Shown piece after piece: positions 25,309 through 33,947 of a stretch of 64,000 bases of DNA. The stretch comes from CBDDDW01 sp965226805. Lineage in GTDB: Bacteria; Chloroflexota; Dehalococcoidia; Lucifugimonadales; JAGWBF01. Made by a program: the position numbers and the translations under genes. A model generated the notes under the pieces. It had not been told where the DNA came from, did no database searches, and worked only from the letters and a program-made list of their open reading frames with translations. The first letter of the stretch is position 1, and each line of letters begins with the position of its first letter. The stretch covers positions 186,001-250,000 of the forward strand of contig CBDDDW010000028.1 of assembly GCA_965226805.1 (NCBI GenBank), written 5' to 3'.

Positions 25309-25596
25309 ATGGCGTGCGATAGCTGTAAAGTGACCCTAGAGATCGTCTACTGTGTCCCTTGAGAGTACCACTCTCTAGCCACGTGGATGGCTAACGAGTT
25401 CTTCAGGGCCTATGGGCCCGACGCTGCCATCTCCCTGACCCCGGGCTCGAGGGGTGTGCTGGACGTGTACCTGGACGGCGAGAAGATCTTCAGCAGGAAG
25501 GAAGAGGGCAACGCCTACCCTGAGCTCACCAGAGTTCGGAAAATGAAAGAGGTCATCAAGGCGAAGCTGGATTCCGTCCCGGCCCACGCTGACTAG
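25309..25596 (+). CDS. SelW-like (Rdx family) selenoprotein, copy 2
   Basis: 95 residues with TGA at 25360-25362 read as selenocysteine: MACDSCKVTLEIVYCVP-U-EYHSLATWMANEFFRAYG..., ending TAG at 25596. AGAGGTG precedes ATG 25309. It is a tandem paralogue of copy 1. The C-terminal 12 residues (IKAKLDSVPAHAD region) are identical, while the middle differs (SRGVLDVYLDGEKIFSRKEEG), as expected for maintained genes rather than a fresh duplication. Both halves around the TGA are under the same amino-acid constraint, which supports readthrough. It probably acts as a cytosolic thiol-selenol redox protein; the partner is unknown. Confidence 0.85.
25376..25393 (+). promoter_or_regulatory. Candidate SECIS hairpin of SelW copy 2
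   Basis: TAGCCA (25376-25381) and TGGCTA (25388-25393) pair around CGTGGA. A lower stem CTC/GAG can extend it across a 2-nt internal loop. It starts 13 nt after the TGA, as in copy 1. Confidence 0.5.
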
Positions 25597-25615
25597 GGTT
25601 AGCCCCGAGGGTACC

Positions 25616-25665
25616 CTTACCCCCGGCCCCTCTCCCTCAGGGACCCTTGGGGAGAGGGGTGGCCG
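25616..25665. repeat. Palindromic CCCCTCTCCC repeat
   Basis: CCCCTCTCCC (25627-25636) and GGGGAGAGGGG (25649-25659) form a hairpin between the convergent selW pair and tmk. It is a member of the same short repeat class as 19407-19450. Confidence 0.55.
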
Positions 25666-25737
25666 CAGGCCGGGGGGAGGGCCTGCCTGCAAGGAAGCAA
25701 CGGCAGAAACAATGACGCTTCACAACCCCTCCATGGC

Positions 25738-26352
25738 TCACAGGAGGGGTTCAACTTTTGCCAGAATCTGCGCCGCCAATGCGTGCTTCTCTTGGGTGCC
25801 GTCCAACACAAGCCAGTGCCGGGGCTCCCCCGAGGCAAGTGCCAAATAGCCCTGCCGTACCCTCCGGTGGAACTCCAGCGCCTCGGACTCGAAGGGATCT
25901 CCCTTCGCGCCGCTTCTCCGAGCCAGCCCTATCTCCGCCGGGATATCCAGGAGCACCGTCAGGTCCGGCCGGATTCCGCCGGTAGCCGCACCGTTTATTC
26001 TTTCAATTAGCTCCAGGTCCAGGCCCCGGCCGTGTCCTTGGTACGCCACGGTAGATGCGCAGAACCGGTCGCAGATCACGGTCTGATGGGAATCCAGGGA
26101 AGGGGAGACGACCCTGTCCATCGTCTGGGCTCTGGCGGCTGAAAAAAGGAACAGCTCGGTAAGCGGTGTCAGACCGGGCCTGCCCTTGAGCCAGCGGCGG
26201 GCCGCCTCCCCGAGGGGTGTCCCACCAGGTTCGTGGGTCAGGACAACCGCATAGCCTTTCCTCGACAGACGTCGCTTGAGAATGCGGGCCTGGGTGCTCT
26301 TACCTGATCCGTCTCCACCCTCGAAGACTATGAAGGCGCCCACGGCCCCCAC
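25738..26352 (-). CDS. tmk: Thymidylate kinase
   Basis: 204 residues. It phosphorylates dTMP to dTDP for DNA synthesis. The P-loop is FEGGDGSGKSTQ (residues 9-20), the DRx motif is ICDRFCASTVAYQG, and the lid region is ARRSGAKGDPFE. The GTG at 26352 follows the stop of the R3H ATPase gene directly, so translation is coupled. It is the last gene of a five-gene leftward operon beginning with pdxS. Confidence 0.93.
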   Translation of the reverse strand: MGAVGAFIVFEGGDGSGKSTQARILKRRLSRKGYAVVLTHEPGGTPLGEAARRWLKGRPGLTPLTELFLFSAARAQTMDRVVSPSLDSHQTVICDRFCASTVAYQGHGRGLDLELIERINGAATGGIRPDLTVLLDIPAEIGLARRSGAKGDPFESEALEFHRRVRQGYLALASGEPRHWLVLDGTQEKHALAAQILAKVEPLL

Positions 26353-27900
26353 CTAATCCCTGTGGAAAGTGACCCGGCGGTTGGGGTCCCTGCCGGAGCT
26401 GATGGAGACTACCTTGTATTTCTCCGCCAGCAGGTGCTGAAGTCGGCGTACGTAGGAGCGCTGAGGGCTAAGCTTGATGGACATAGTTCCTTCAAGCACC
26501 TCCTGAGCCGCCTCATGCGCCTCCTGCAGGGCCGAATCAACGAGGTTGCCGTCATCCTTCCCCCTGGCCATCGTTCTCAGGAACTGCTCCACCTGAGGCG
26601 CAGAGTTCTTCCGTAGGACGTAGATAGGCTTCCCCGCCCTCTCGGCCGTCCGAACCATCTGAGAGCCTCGCCTATAGTGGGTCTTGGTGGTCAGGACCAC
26701 GTCCGCAGCCCGCAGCTCGCTCACCACATCTACGGGAAGTCTTGTTTGCCCCGCCGCCTGCGCCACCTTCTCTCTGCCAACACCGAAGAGGAATACTCTG
26801 GCGCCGGAGTGTCGCGGGGCACCGTCTTCCAGGCTTTCCTCGACGGACTCTTGCTGGATTCGTGGACGGGGAGAATCCAACGATGAGGCTACTTCGGTGG
26901 CCTTCATTACCTCGCCGGACTCACCGAGCCACCGCGTCTCAGGGGCGATCGGGTAGCCCCGGAGCCAGGTGTCTACCACCTCCGACACATCTTTGTGGAC
27001 CGCGACACGGTCCCAGCTTTGAATCTCCACGACCACGTCGAAGGTTGGATGAGCCTTTCGTTCGAGGATTGTCTTCTGAGTACCCCTGCGGCGTGCCTCT
27101 TCATCGCCAAGGGTTACAGACTGCACCCCACCTACCAGGTCGGAAAGGGTAGGGTTCATCAGCAGGTTGTCCAGAATGTTGCCGTGAGCGGTGGCGATCA
27201 GCTGGACTCCACGCTCCGCGATGGTCCGGGCGGCGACGGCCTCCAGCTCGGTACCCATCTCGTCGATGATTATCACCTCTGGCATATGGTTCTCCACTGC
27301 TTCGATCATCACGGCGTGCTGGCGAGCCGGGGTGGAGACCTGCATCCGCCGCGCCTGGCCGATGGCGGGGTGAGGTATATCGCCGTCGCCGGCGATCTCG
27401 TTGGACGTGTCTACGATGATGACACGTTTTCTAGCGGTGTCAGACAGGACGCGGGCGACCTCTCTGAGCATAGTAGTCTTGCCCACGCCGGGCCTTCCGA
27501 GAAGGAGAACACTGCTTCCCAGGAGTACCAGGTCCTCTATGATCTTTATGGTGCCGAAAACTGCCCTGCCGACGCGGCAGGTTACGCCTACCACTCTCCC
27601 CTTCCGATTTCTTATGGCCGATATCCGGTGCAGAGTACGAGGGATGCCCGCTCTGTTGTCGCCGCCGAATTCCCCGATTCGGTCCACAACGTGCTGAATG
27701 TCCTCCTCTCCCACCTCTTTGGGGTCCAGCGTGATGTCGCCGGCGGGAAATCTAGCCTCTGGGGGACGGCCAAGATCGAGGATCACCTCCAGCAGCTCGT
27801 GAGCATCATCTCTCGTCTTGAGAGGTTCGGCGACTCTAGGTGGCAAGGTCCCCAAGAGAGAGTCCAGATCGTCCTGGATCAACTTGTCCGTAGCTACCAA
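26353..27900 (-). CDS. R3H-domain AAA ATPase (Ycf45/SpoIIIAA-like)
   Basis: 515 residues from the TTG at 27900, chosen because GGGAGG lies six bases upstream and it overlaps the preceding stop by 7 bp. The longer frame to 28044 sits inside the neighbour. Walker A is GRPGVGKTTML and Walker B VIIIDEMG; the core resembles the SpoIIIAA/Ycf45 secretion-type ATPases. The C-terminus (about residues 470-515) carries an R3H motif, RRLQH, for single-strand nucleic acid binding. The role is not established; related proteins are widespread in Chloroflexota and plastids. It is part of the pdxS-tmk operon. Confidence 0.85.
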   Translation of the reverse strand: MVATDKLIQDDLDSLLGTLPPRVAEPLKTRDDAHELLEVILDLGRPPEARFPAGDITLDPKEVGEEDIQHVVDRIGEFGGDNRAGIPRTLHRISAIRNRKGRVVGVTCRVGRAVFGTIKIIEDLVLLGSSVLLLGRPGVGKTTMLREVARVLSDTARKRVIIVDTSNEIAGDGDIPHPAIGQARRMQVSTPARQHAVMIEAVENHMPEVIIIDEMGTELEAVAARTIAERGVQLIATAHGNILDNLLMNPTLSDLVGGVQSVTLGDEEARRRGTQKTILERKAHPTFDVVVEIQSWDRVAVHKDVSEVVDTWLRGYPIAPETRWLGESGEVMKATEVASSLDSPRPRIQQESVEESLEDGAPRHSGARVFLFGVGREKVAQAAGQTRLPVDVVSELRAADVVLTTKTHYRRGSQMVRTAERAGKPIYVLRKNSAPQVEQFLRTMARGKDDGNLVDSALQEAHEAAQEVLEGTMSIKLSPQRSYVRRLQHLLAEKYKVVSISSGRDPNRRVTFHRD

Positions 27901-28871
27901 ACTTTCGCCTCCCTGGAGGATAGATAAGGAGCGCGTACCCTTACAGCCATAGTCTTGATCAGCATTACGTATCGGGCCGCCTCTGTAAAGCCTCTTTGAA
28001 TCAGCAGCTCCCGGACAAGCCCCTGGTACTCGGGGACCAGCCACTGCTGGCTCTGCGACCGTGCACAGGCGTATTCAAGCAGATCGGGCAATATCTCCCC
28101 ATCATCTGGATGGACCATGAGCTCAAATTGCGTGGGCCTGCTGGCAAGGTTCTGGGCCACCCATCCTGTAATCCTGCTGCCTTGATAATAGACCTCCTCA
28201 ATCGCGCCTCCCCCCCGTTCTTCCACGGAACTTTTCCACTGATCGAAGGTCATTCCCAGTCCAACGCGTACGGAGCCTGGAGTCGACGCGCAGTAAAGCT
28301 GAAAGATGGCGTGCTCCTCCTGAGGTAACATCCGACGCAATCCGACGTCCCGTGTCCGAACCACCCTTTGACCGGAGCCCCCGCCGCCCTGGAGCAGGAC
28401 TTCCTCGTAGTATGGGAAGAACCCGGTACGCTGGGCGGGCTGCGCAACCACGCTGCCCGCGGGTATTCTGAGGAATACCCGTTCGGCGCCCAGGCGACCG
28501 GCACGGGCGGCAACACGATCGAGCATCTCGAGAAGCTGGACTTCATCCTCTGGTGAGCCGTCCTCCCCAAAGTCGCCTTCGGGCGTTGTATCGCCTGATG
28601 CACCGCCAAGCCTGGGCACGTAGAGCCGGTTTACCTCCCAGGCCCGAGGCCCGGAGCGTGACCTTGCCGAGGCCAGCGCCCTCAGGCGAGATCCCTCCCA
28701 CGATGCCAGGGTGAAACGGTGCTTGCGAGGCGATACATATTCCTTCATGAGCGCAATCGGTATGGGGATACGCCGCGGAGTTAGTGCGTCCCTGGTGACA
28801 GCCAGGTTCGTGCTCGCAGGAGTATCTGAGAGGATGTATCTTATGGTGTCGACTACAGGTCGAAACTGCAT
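27894..28871 (-). CDS. GNAT-like N-acetyltransferase family protein
   Basis: 325 residues. I do not recognise a named family. The layout suggests two GNAT-like halves: the first has NRLYVPRLGG and a helix ending in RVAARAGRLGAERVFLRIP, then AQRTGFFPYYEEVLLQ. The second has ITGWVAQNLASRPTQFELMVHPD and ends LLIQRGFTEAARYVMLIKTMA. The GF-x-Y/A pattern after a helix is typical of GNAT ends. It lies between pdxT and the R3H ATPase with short gaps or overlaps, so it is co-expressed. The substrate is unknown. Confidence 0.6.
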   Translation of the reverse strand: MQFRPVVDTIRYILSDTPASTNLAVTRDALTPRRIPIPIALMKEYVSPRKHRFTLASWEGSRLRALASARSRSGPRAWEVNRLYVPRLGGASGDTTPEGDFGEDGSPEDEVQLLEMLDRVAARAGRLGAERVFLRIPAGSVVAQPAQRTGFFPYYEEVLLQGGGGSGQRVVRTRDVGLRRMLPQEEHAIFQLYCASTPGSVRVGLGMTFDQWKSSVEERGGGAIEEVYYQGSRITGWVAQNLASRPTQFELMVHPDDGEILPDLLEYACARSQSQQWLVPEYQGLVRELLIQRGFTEAARYVMLIKTMAVRVRAPYLSSREAKVW

Positions 28872-28891
28872 CTTCCAGTCGGATGGCGCCT

Positions 28892-29458
28892 TCAGCTCAT
28901 ACTCAAGAAGTAATCATGTAGTCTGTAGTCAGAGGCAAGTTCCGGATGAAAGGAGGTCGCCAGCAGATTGTGCTCCCGCACCGCTACCGCCCGGCCGTCC
29001 GACAAGCTGGCCAGCACATCCACATCTTTTCCCACCCTGGATATCACGGGGGCGCGTATGAAGATCGCAGGGAAGGGCTCTTGTCCCAGCGGGCGGATTT
29101 CGAGGTCCACCTCGAAGCTATCAACCTGTCGCCCAAAGGCGTTGCGAACTACCTGGATGTCCATTAAGCCCATGGGAACGGGTTTCTCGTCGGTCAGCTC
29201 GCGGGCCATCATTATCAGACCGGCGCACGTGCCCCAGATAGGAACACCGGCACTCGCCATGCGCTTGATAGGCTCTTTGAGGTCGTACAGGTCCATTAGG
29301 CGACTGAAGGTAGTACTCTCACCACCGGGCATAATTAGCGCCTGCACGCCTTCCAGGTCCCTGGGGAGTCTTACTTCCACCAAGTCCACACCCAGATGTC
29401 CCAGTACAGCTATATGCTCGGCGAAGTCTCCTTGTACGGCCAGGACTCCTACCTTCAC
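28892..29458 (-). CDS. pdxT: Pyridoxal 5'-phosphate synthase glutaminase subunit
   Basis: 188 residues with a GTG start. It hydrolyses glutamine and channels ammonia to PdxS. The triad glutamine-amidotransferase features are present: MPGGESTTF, the nucleophile Cys in WGTCAGLIM (near residue 79) and the late His/Glu in TSFHPELASD. Start and stop lie 23 bp after pdxS and 20 bp before the next gene. Confidence 0.95.
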   Translation of the reverse strand: MKVGVLAVQGDFAEHIAVLGHLGVDLVEVRLPRDLEGVQALIMPGGESTTFSRLMDLYDLKEPIKRMASAGVPIWGTCAGLIMMARELTDEKPVPMGLMDIQVVRNAFGRQVDSFEVDLEIRPLGQEPFPAIFIRAPVISRVGKDVDVLASLSDGRAVAVREHNLLATSFHPELASDYRLHDYFLSMS

Positions 29459-29481
29459 CCTAAGCGCTGCCTCAATAACCC

Positions 29482-30369
29482 CTAGAGATTACCCCGAGGG
29501 GCAAGTAACTCGTCCTCTCTTAACGTGGACACGCCGATCCCGACCATCGGTTCTCCCAGATCCCTGGATACCTCGGCGATGATCTTGGGGTCATTGTAGT
29601 GAGTGACGGCCATTACGATGGCCTTGGCACGCTTCTCGGGATCCGAGGACTTGAATATACCGGAGCCGACAAACGCTCCGTCTGCGCCCAACTGGATCAT
29701 CATTGCCGCGTCGGCAGGCGTCGCTAATCCACCCGCGGCGAAGTTGACGACTGGGAGCCGTCCCAATTTTCGGGTTTCGAGTACCAGGTCCAGGTCCGCC
29801 CCGAGTTCTTTAGCCGCCATGGGAAGCTCATCCTCGGGCATATTCTGCAACCTTCGGATTTCGCCCATTACCGCCCGCATGTGACGGACGGCCTCAACCA
29901 CATCTCCTGTACCAGCCTCTCCCTTGGTGCGTATCATAACCGCTCCCTCGGAGATCCGCCTCAAGGCCTCTCCCAGGTTGCGACACCCGCAAACAAAGGG
30001 CACCTTAAAGTCTTTCTTCCATACATGGTGATCCTCGTCGGCGGGGGTCAGGACCTCTGACTCGTCTATAAAGTCCACTCCCAATGCTTCGAGGACCTGG
30101 GCTTCTACGAAATGTCCAATGCGGCACTTGGCCATGACTGGGATGGACACGGCGTCCATGATTTCCAGGATCTTGGTGGGCTCGGCCATTCGCGCCACTC
30201 CACCGGCGGCGCGAATGTCGGCAGGTACGCGCTCAAGGGCCATGACGGACACGGCTCCCGCCTCGTGGGCGATCTGCGCCTGCTCTGCGTTTACCACGTC
30301 CATGATAACCCCGCCCTTGAGCATCTGGGCGAGGCCCTCTTTCACACGCCACGTGCCGGTTGATAACAT
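29482..30369 (-). CDS. pdxS: Pyridoxal 5'-phosphate synthase, lyase subunit
   Basis: 295 residues from ATG 30369 behind GGAGG; the longer frame to 30387 has no ribosome site. It makes PLP from ribose 5-phosphate, glyceraldehyde 3-phosphate and ammonia. The TIM-barrel landmarks are all present: GGVIMDVVNAEQA, VMALERVPADIR, PVMAKCRIGHFVEA, the Lys in IRTKGEAGTG and VNFAAGGLATPADAA. It is the first gene of the operon, with a strong promoter at 30405-30433. Confidence 0.97.
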   Translation of the reverse strand: MLSTGTWRVKEGLAQMLKGGVIMDVVNAEQAQIAHEAGAVSVMALERVPADIRAAGGVARMAEPTKILEIMDAVSIPVMAKCRIGHFVEAQVLEALGVDFIDESEVLTPADEDHHVWKKDFKVPFVCGCRNLGEALRRISEGAVMIRTKGEAGTGDVVEAVRHMRAVMGEIRRLQNMPEDELPMAAKELGADLDLVLETRKLGRLPVVNFAAGGLATPADAAMMIQLGADGAFVGSGIFKSSDPEKRAKAIVMAVTHYNDPKIIAEVSRDLGEPMVGIGVSTLREDELLAPRGNL

Positions 30370-30404
30370 CCTTTTCCTCCAGGGCATAGGGCCAGCTTCC
30401 CACC

Positions 30405-30433
30405 ATTATACGATGGCCCGTGGCGAATATCAA
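30405..30433 (-). promoter_or_regulatory. Sigma-70-type promoter of the pdxS operon
   Basis: On the minus strand TTGATA (30433-30428) and TATAAT (30410-30405) are spaced by 17 bp, about 35 bp before the pdxS start. Confidence 0.75.
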
Positions 30434-30535
30434 CGAGATGGCGCAGGGCGTGGCTCTTATCCGCGACAGCTTCCGGGCGGCGGCAGCCGACGACGTTGTT
30501 TGGCCAATCCCAGGGAGATCACTAGGTCCCAATCG

Positions 30536-30564
30536 TTGACATCCGGATGTCTGGGGCTTAAAAT
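30536..30564 (+). promoter_or_regulatory. Sigma-70-type promoter of rpsP-khpA-rimM
   Basis: TTGACA (30536-30541) and TAAAAT (30559-30564) are spaced by 17 bp, about 45 bp before rpsP. It is divergent from the pdxS promoter. Confidence 0.75.
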
Positions 30565-30607
30565 CCCTAAACAGAAACCGGATTATTTGTGCGTGCACGA
30601 GAGGCAT

Positions 30608-30865
30608 ATGCTGAGAATGCGTCTGAAGCGAGTCGGGAAGAAGGGCCAGCCCTCATACAGAATAGTTGTGGCCGACTCCAGAGCGCCACGGGACGGGGCG
30701 TACGTGGAATGGATCGGCCAATACGATCCTCTATTTGATCCCCCCAAGGTCGTCATCAACAAGGAGAAGGCCATCGCATGGCTCGGGAAAGGCGTGCAGC
30801 CCTCGGACGCGGTGCGGAGGATCTTGGTGTGGAACGGAATACCTGAGACGGAATACCTGAGGTAA
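30608..30865 (+). CDS. rpsP: 30S ribosomal protein S16
   Basis: 85 residues, a normal length. The start is ATG 30608 (MLRMRLKRVGKKGQPSYRIV), the typical S16 opening, with GAGAGG just upstream; the frame extending back to 30119 is spurious. The rest (DGAYVEWIGQYDPL, KGVQPSDAVRRIL) matches S16. It is followed after 7 bp by khpA. Confidence 0.97.
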   Translation: MLRMRLKRVGKKGQPSYRIVVADSRAPRDGAYVEWIGQYDPLFDPPKVVINKEKAIAWLGKGVQPSDAVRRILVWNGIPETEYLR

Positions 30866-30872
30866 AAGGGCG

Positions 30873-31109
30873 ATGAAGGAGCTGATCGAGTATATTGCCA
30901 AGAACCTCGCCAGCAAGCCCGAGGAAGTGAGGGTCACTGAAGAGGTTGAGGAGGGGGACGAAGGGAGAGTAATTCTCCGGCTCGAGGTGGCGGATGAGGA
31001 TAAAGGCAAGATGATAGGTCGGCAGGGCCGTGTTGCCCAGGCGATGCGAGTGCTCCTCAGGGTTGCCGCTGTAAAAAATGGGACAAGAGCTATTCTCGAG
31101 ATCGTCTAG
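30873..31109 (+). CDS. khpA: KH-domain RNA-binding protein KhpA (YlqC)
   Basis: 78 residues forming one KH domain. The GxxG loop is in KMIGRQGRVAQAMR, and an N-terminal helix ELIEYIAKNLASKPEEV precedes it. KhpA pairs with KhpB/Jag in other bacteria and binds small and mRNAs. The position between rpsP and rimM is classic. Confidence 0.93.
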   Translation: MKELIEYIAKNLASKPEEVRVTEEVEEGDEGRVILRLEVADEDKGKMIGRQGRVAQAMRVLLRVAAVKNGTRAILEIV

Positions 31110-31247
31110 GCACGGCGATAAAGGCGCGCCCCAAGCGGGCCTGGCCCGGAAATCCTACCCTATAACTGGAATCGTTCCTCCCGCTCGCACTTCCAATGCC
31201 TTCCCGCACTCTCCCCGGCCGGCAAGACGCCCTTAAATACAAAAGAA

Positions 31248-31781
31248 ATGGCAGCCATGAGACTGATCATCGTGGGGAGGGTGCTGGCCCCCAGGGGCTT
31301 GACCGGCGAAATCAAGGTAGAGACGCACAGCGATGCCCCCGGCAGGTTTTCCCCCGGGGGCATCCTGCATATAAGGGACCATCCCCACAAGATCGAGCAC
31401 TCCACGAGTCTTCCGAAAGGCGCCCTGGCACTGAAACTGGAGGGTGTAGAGAATCACAAAGAGGCCGAGAGCCTGAGAGGCGCCCTACTGCTCGTGCCCG
31501 AGGATATGGTCCCCCCTCTTCCCGAGGGTGAGTATTATCACTTTCAGATAATAGACATGAAGGTTTACACCCAGGAGACGGAGTACCTGGGCCGGGTTAC
31601 CGAGATCTTGTCCACGGGTAGCAATGACGTATACGTGGTTTCCGAAGGCGGCAAGGACCTATTGATACCCGCATTGGATGACGTCGTGAAAGACGTGGAC
31701 GTAGCCCGCAGGACCATGACTGTTGACCTCCCCCGTGGACTGAGGCCCGGCCGCGAAACCCAGAGTCCGGGTGGCCAGTAG
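31248..31781 (+). CDS. rimM: 16S rRNA maturation factor RimM
   Basis: 177 residues; the start may instead be the fourth codon (31257), MRLIIVGRVLAPRGLTGEIK. RimM helps assemble the 30S head around S19. The N-terminal barrel (VGRVLAPRGLTGEIKVE) and PRC barrel (LGRVTEILSTGSNDVYVV, LLIPALDDVVKDVDV) are clear. trmD and rplS, which usually follow, are absent; a leftward lipoprotein gene converges here. Confidence 0.93.
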   Translation: MAAMRLIIVGRVLAPRGLTGEIKVETHSDAPGRFSPGGILHIRDHPHKIEHSTSLPKGALALKLEGVENHKEAESLRGALLLVPEDMVPPLPEGEYYHFQIIDMKVYTQETEYLGRVTEILSTGSNDVYVVSEGGKDLLIPALDDVVKDVDVARRTMTVDLPRGLRPGRETQSPGGQ

Positions 31782-31854
31782 CCAAACGCCCGGAGTGTTG
31801 GTAGGGACGGATAGTCCACCGGTACGCCGACCCGCTCACCTGGGACAGGGCTTA

Positions 31855-33947
31855 TCATTCGGCGGCAAATCCGGGTATCTCCCGGAGGACCAGTTCCACG
31901 GTGGCCCGGTCGGGGCCGATGACCACAAGGGTGGAGCCGTCATGCCCGGCCAGGTACTAAGGCGAGTTCGTCTGCCTCCCATAGCCGCGCATTCTCTCCT
32001 ATCTGCGCGGGTTCCCAGTCACCTCCGCCTTTTGCTCGTGCGAAATCCGAATACGCCTGGAAGAACTCGATCCCGTCCTGAGCAGTATCCCAGGAGAAGA
32101 GCGTCACCATCAATCGCCTGCCCTGATCGTCTTTCCATAGGGCATAGCGGTCCCCACCCCACCCGGCCGCTGCTGCCAATGCCTCCCCGGTGGCAACAAA
32201 GGTGCCCAGGTAGACTCTGGTAAGGAGCTCCCCCATCACCCCTGAATCCCGAAGCTGCCAAGCGCCCCCCAACACTGAGGACAAGTCGGGGAGTTCCACG
32301 ATGTGAGGGGCTTCCCCACGAAGGTATTTCTCCAAATGGATGACCTGCTCGGTAGATTGGGGAGGATTCTCGTACACGGCGTCAACCGCCTCGAAACCAC
32401 CCTCAAGGTAAAGCCGAAACAGGAAGTCACGGCCCGCGGAGTATTCCCAGCCGAAGGTCTGCCTGATTATGCGTGGGACGCGTTGGGCTGCGGGGGAGTT
32501 GGAAAACTCCTGCGAAGCCGTCCTCAAAAGTTCGGCGAGGATAGCCTGCTGTTCCGCCGGCAGCGAGTCGTAAAACAGGTACTCGACAAGCCTGGCATCG
32601 CCTTCGGTCAGCGCTAGCAGGGCCTTGCCGGCCTCAAAGGAGTCCTCTCCGAGCGCCATGACACGCGCAAGGTCGAACTGATTATCCTGCGAAGCGTGAG
32701 TGTACTCGTGCGCGTAGGTGAGCCACGCCAGAGGACTGATCTCGCCGTCATCTATCACAAGGGTGAGAGATTTTTGATCCACCTCGTAAAATCCTAGGAC
32801 AGCTAGACCAATGAGGTCCTCAAAGAGCTTGGTTAGGTCATCCGACTCCACGCACAGATCCAGAACTACGCACAGGTCCTTAAGACGACCAGTCGCAAGC
32901 TGCGTCTCCAGATCTAGCATCTCGCTCCTGGCGATGAACTCCTCACGTGTCTCTAACCTGCGCTCTAGTAGCGAAGGGGCCGGAAGCCCTCGTTTCAGGG
33001 TCACCCATTCACCTATGGCATCCAGGAGCTCTTCGAGGTCGGCGCCGGTGTCCACGGTGCCCGGCGTGGGCGGCGATCTTAGGCTCAAGGATTCGAGCAG
33101 TGTGTCAAACTCAACCTTGTGCTGGTCAAATATTCCCTCTTGGGCGACGACCCCAAGGGAGGTGACGCGAGCTCCTTGAAGCATGAGCATAAAGTTGCCG
33201 CCAAAAGGGATGCCTTCGATCGACCCCTTGATGCTGATCAGATATCCTGGAGGGCGCCCCGCTATTGGGTTCAAAGAAATGTCCTGGAGGACCGGGGTTC
33301 CCGAAAATTCACTCAGAAAGGGAGAGACCCGGGTCTCGGAGAAGTTGAACAAGAACCGGACAAGCTGGTCGTCTAAGGTGGTGGGTCCCGGCAGGCTGCT
33401 TTGGATCAGCACGAGGCCGCCAAAATTGGGGACCAATCGGATGGATGTGGACTCGCTCGCGTCTATGGTCCAGTTGGCCGGGTATGAGAAGGACAGGCCA
33501 AGTCGCTCGTTGATGTAAGTCTCATCCGGTATCGGTGTGGGTGTTGGTGTGGGGCTAGGTGTCGGAGTGGGGCGTAGGGCGAGGTGTAGGGGTGGCGGTG
33601 GGAGTGGGCGTCGCCGTTGGACTGGGAATACGGGTTGGCGTCGGCGTGGCGGTCGGTAGGGGAGTGGGTGTTGGGGTAGCCGTGGGAATTGGCGTTGGGG
33701 TCGGGACCGCCGTGGGCGTTGGAGTTGGGATGGCTGTAGCGGTTGGGGTTGGAGGCGCCGTTGGAGACGGAATAGGCGTCGCGGTGGGGGTAGCGGTGGG
33801 TGGAGGCGCGTCCGTGGACGTCGGGGTGGGGATAGGAGCGGCGGTCGGCGAAGGCGTAGCGGTAGCCGCCGGTCCCTGGCAAGAGAGAACAAAGAGTGCC
33901 GTTGCGACGAGCCAAGGGATTAAAGCTCCTCTTATTTTCGAACGCAA
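31855..33947 (-). CDS. PT-rich lipoprotein with HExxH metalloprotease-like domain (two frameshifts)
   Basis: About 695 residues after correcting two single-base shifts (near 33580 and 31945). The start at 33947 gives a lipoprotein signal (ALFVLSCQG, lipobox Cys near residue 23). A Thr-Pro repeat linker of about 110 residues follows, then a domain beginning YINERLGLSFSYPANWTID. A zinc-type motif YAHEYTHASQDNQ (HExxH) lies in the second half. After the second shift the tail reads HDGSTLVVIGPDRATVELVL... to a stop at 31855. It is probably anchored on the cell surface. The family is not recognised by name; protease activity is inferred only from HEYTH. The long GC-skewed frames on the other strand are artefacts of the PT repeat. 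Confidence 0.65.
33535..33870. repeat. Degenerate Thr-Pro-coding repeat tract
   Basis: Repeated GGNGTNGGNGT-type hexamers on the plus strand (ACNCCNAC on the coding strand) encode the TPTPTP linker of the lipoprotein. The low complexity makes indels, and the frameshift near 33580, likely. Confidence 0.75.

Noticed and set aside
27901..28044. N-terminal extension of the R3H ATPase
   Set aside because: It overlaps the GNAT-like gene for 150 bp, while a TTG with a good ribosome site at 27900 gives a 7-bp overlap.
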